64,000 nucleotides of DNA from Terribacillus aidingensis (lineage in GTDB: Bacteria > Bacillota > Bacilli > Bacillales > Amphibacillaceae). How positions within the stretch are numbered: the first letter of the stretch is position 1; every line of letters begins with the position of its first letter. Below the pieces are notes generated by a model. That model had not been told where the DNA came from, made no database searches, and worked only from the letters and a program-made list of their open reading frames with translations. Made by a program: the position numbers and the translations under genes. This document shows, one piece after another, positions 62,579-64,000 of the stretch. The stretch lies in assembly GCF_040703035.1 (NCBI RefSeq), contig NZ_CP159996.1, positions 3,072,001 through 3,136,000 of the forward strand, written 5' to 3'.

Positions 62579-63367
62579 TCAATTTACCTCTGCATTTTTA
62601 TCAATCTGAGTAACTGTATTCAATTGTTCTAGGAAATCATGATAATAATTATCATGATAGTGTAATTGAAATACATCCCAACCGATAGTTGGCTTCGGAG
62701 AAATATAATACTGCTCATGATCCAGCTCTATAAATTTCAAGTCATACTTTGAAATCATATAGTTATCAAGCTTATCCCAAATATCATTATAATGTTGTAA
62801 AGAAGGCAGATAGGAAACCTTACCCTCTGAATCTAATAAACGATTGCTGAATCGCCCTTTATTAATGATCACTTCGCAATTAGGTACTTCCTTTTTTAAG
62901 AAATCCATGAATTTAGCTATTGAAGGCAACAATAAACCAAAATAGTCAGATGGACTTCTATCAATCTTCAAATGGAACTTTTCCGGCAGTTCATTAAAGA
63001 ATGAAGTCTTGCTAATATAACCATTGTTTGTAACAAAACGATCTTGCGTGAAGAACACCCCTAAAAAGACATCTGTATAGAAGTCCATAATCAGATAATC
63101 CGGCTGCTTTACTTTTAGATCATGAAAGAAACTTTTGCTTAATTCTTCGATGGTCTTACGTTTATCAGCCTCATTATGCACGTTTTCTTCATCAATATAA
63201 TCAATTTTAGTCTCGTCATAAGAAAATTCCCGGGAAAAAAGACTTATTAAAGATGCATGCAAAGATGTTGCTACACATTCATACCTCTCTTTATAGTTTT
63301 TATTCAATTTGGAGTTAAAATTATCTCTAGTGATACAAGAGCCATAACTGGCTATTTTAATAGTCAT
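62579..63367 (-). CDS. DUF6270 (SGNH-like) protein
   Basis: 262 residues from ATG 63367 (AAGGAG upstream; a start 21 bp earlier lies before that site). The opening IASYGSCITRDNF places Ser in an SGNH-hydrolase-like GSC block, and YHDNYYHDFL near the end supplies a DxxH-like pair. Such proteins often occur among capsule or teichoic-acid genes and may modify glycans; here it is alone. Notably AT-rich with many Lys, Asn and Tyr codons compared with its neighbours, which hints at acquisition. Function unproven. Confidence 0.7.
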   Translation of the reverse strand: MTIKIASYGSCITRDNFNSKLNKNYKERYECVATSLHASLISLFSREFSYDETKIDYIDEENVHNEADKRKTIEELSKSFFHDLKVKQPDYLIMDFYTDVFLGVFFTQDRFVTNNGYISKTSFFNELPEKFHLKIDRSPSDYFGLLLPSIAKFMDFLKKEVPNCEVIINKGRFSNRLLDSEGKVSYLPSLQHYNDIWDKLDNYMISKYDLKFIELDHEQYYISPKPTIGWDVFQLHYHDNYYHDFLEQLNTVTQIDKNAEVN

Positions 63368-63531
63368 TATTTTCTCCTTAAAATACATTATTACTTATAT
63401 ATCGGATTAAAAAGTGATTAGTTGATACATTCTGTTTATTTTCTGCATTGCTATCATTATTACACCATTGATAAATTAGACACTGATTAATCCTGGCGTT
63501 TATTTATATTTCCCCGCATTATTTTTCACAG

Positions 63532-63567
63532 AAAAAAAGAAGATATCCGCGAACATCTTCTTCTTTT
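63532..63567 (-). terminator. Terminator of the pxpC gene
   Basis: 8-bp stem AAGAAGAT/ATCTTCTT with a ten-base loop; the T run is on the minus-strand side. Confidence 0.75.
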
Positions 63568-64000
63568 ACACAATTATCTTCTCAAGTACACTTACAATTT
63601 TTTGTTTTTTGAAATAAAGATCCTGTGCTTCATCCATTCCGACTTCTTTGAAGCGAACGTGCGCTCCCGGTGCTGCTTGCGCTAACAACGGAATATCCGC
63701 GGATATTACTGTCGCTATCCTTGTATATCCTCCTGTTGTCTGCCGGTCCGCCATCAGAATAATCGGCTGACCATTGGCAGGCACTTGAATTCCGCCAAGC
63801 GGGATAGCTTCCGAGATTATGTCAGCAGTTATTTTGTGCCATAGTTCCGGACCTTTCAGACGATACCCCATACGGTCTGACTGAGGAGTGATTTCATAGC
63901 TCGATGATAGGAATGTTTTGATAGCCTCATCTGTGAAAGCATCTTGATGCGGCCCTAGGATGACTCTTGCAGTGACTTCCTTCTCGTACTTAGGTATTTC
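63566..64000 (-). CDS. pxpC: 5-oxoprolinase subunit C / biotin-dependent carboxyltransferase-like (C-terminal 145 codons)
   Basis: Only the end is in the window; the frame runs off the right edge. Family segments of PxpC/KipA (allophanate hydrolase subunit 2): ILGPHQDAFTDEAI, EITPQSDRMGYRLKG, PLGGIQVPANGQPIILMADRQTTGGYTR and a C-terminal strand. With PxpA and PxpB it opens 5-oxoproline to glutamate using ATP. pxpA and pxpB should lie beyond the edge, where this can be checked. KipA naming is the alternative. Confidence 0.85.
   Translation of the reverse strand, partial: EIPKYEKEVTARVILGPHQDAFTDEAIKTFLSSSYEITPQSDRMGYRLKGPELWHKITADIISEAIPLGGIQVPANGQPIILMADRQTTGGYTRIATVISADIPLLAQAAPGAHVRFKEVGMDEAQDLYFKKQKIVSVLEKIIV

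Noticed and set aside
1..64000. CRISPR arrays, insertion sequences, tRNA or rRNA genes
   Set aside because: No regularly spaced direct repeats, transposase frames, attachment-site duplications or cloverleaf/ribosomal consensus segments were seen on either strand.

Overview
The window looks like the chromosome of a low-GC, Gram-positive, spore-forming Bacillaceae. The signs are AAGGAGG-type ribosome sites with frequent TTG and GTG starts, compact operons ending in intrinsic terminators, a SAM-I riboswitch, CcpA-type cre sites, a four-repeat Pho box, a sigma-D-like promoter, sortase B, a Rap-type TPR protein and LutABC. A halotolerant Terribacillus/Virgibacillus-like host would fit, but nothing here proves the genus. 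I saw no rRNA, tRNA, CRISPR array, transposase or prophage.

Layout. 1-6.1 kb: galR, galKTM (Leloir pathway) and a convergent ROK regulator. 6.1-12.4 kb: maltose acetyltransferase, cell-wall amidase, a Rap-like TPR protein, YfmQ-like and small membrane proteins, and BrnQ, with GNAT and LysE gene remnants at 9.3 and 12.4-12.8 kb. 12.8-17 kb: a SAM-riboswitch-controlled metN-metP-metQ-M20 amidohydrolase operon. 17-19.4 kb: GH36 alpha-galactosidase with a cre site. 19.4-23.2 kb: lutABC and lutR (L-lactate oxidation). 23.4-29.3 kb: LtrA, pentapeptide-repeat protein, YhgE/Pip, LysR, DinB and a decayed Rrf2/thioredoxin-reductase-like locus. 29.3-34.4 kb: MazG-like protein, then an RpiR regulator divergent from pfkB, PTS EIIBCA and lacD, probably a tagatose-type pathway, with two cre-like sites between them. 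34.4-37.1 kb: YfcC transporter plus a second M20 hydrolase. 37.1-44.4 kb: pyruvyl transferase, zincin-like DUF3267, DUF421, NhaC, DsbA-like and a PAS-GGDEF cyclase. 44.4-48.6 kb: spore-type DUF2642 protein, Mn catalase, GH127 with an AraC regulator. 48.6-53 kb: MarR, small membrane ORFs, sortase B and a large NPKTG-anchored PAP2 phosphatase. 53-57.7 kb: EamA, DUF2306, GH18 and PhoP-controlled alkaline phosphatase. 58-64 kb: chemoreceptor, PerR-type ahpCF, DUF6270, and the end of pxpC at the window edge.

How the genes work together. Much of the window concerns sugar scavenging. Alpha-galactosidase releases galactose, GalM-GalK-GalT feed it into the Leloir pathway, and a separate PTS/PfkB/LacD route handles a tagatose- or fructose-like sugar, with CcpA-type control inferred at several promoters. 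Two operons pair a transporter with an M20 amidase, one under SAM control. Alkaline phosphatase and the wall-anchored PAP2 protein suggest phosphate scavenging. The most unusual local system is the sortase B / PAP2-autotransporter-repeat surface protein pair.
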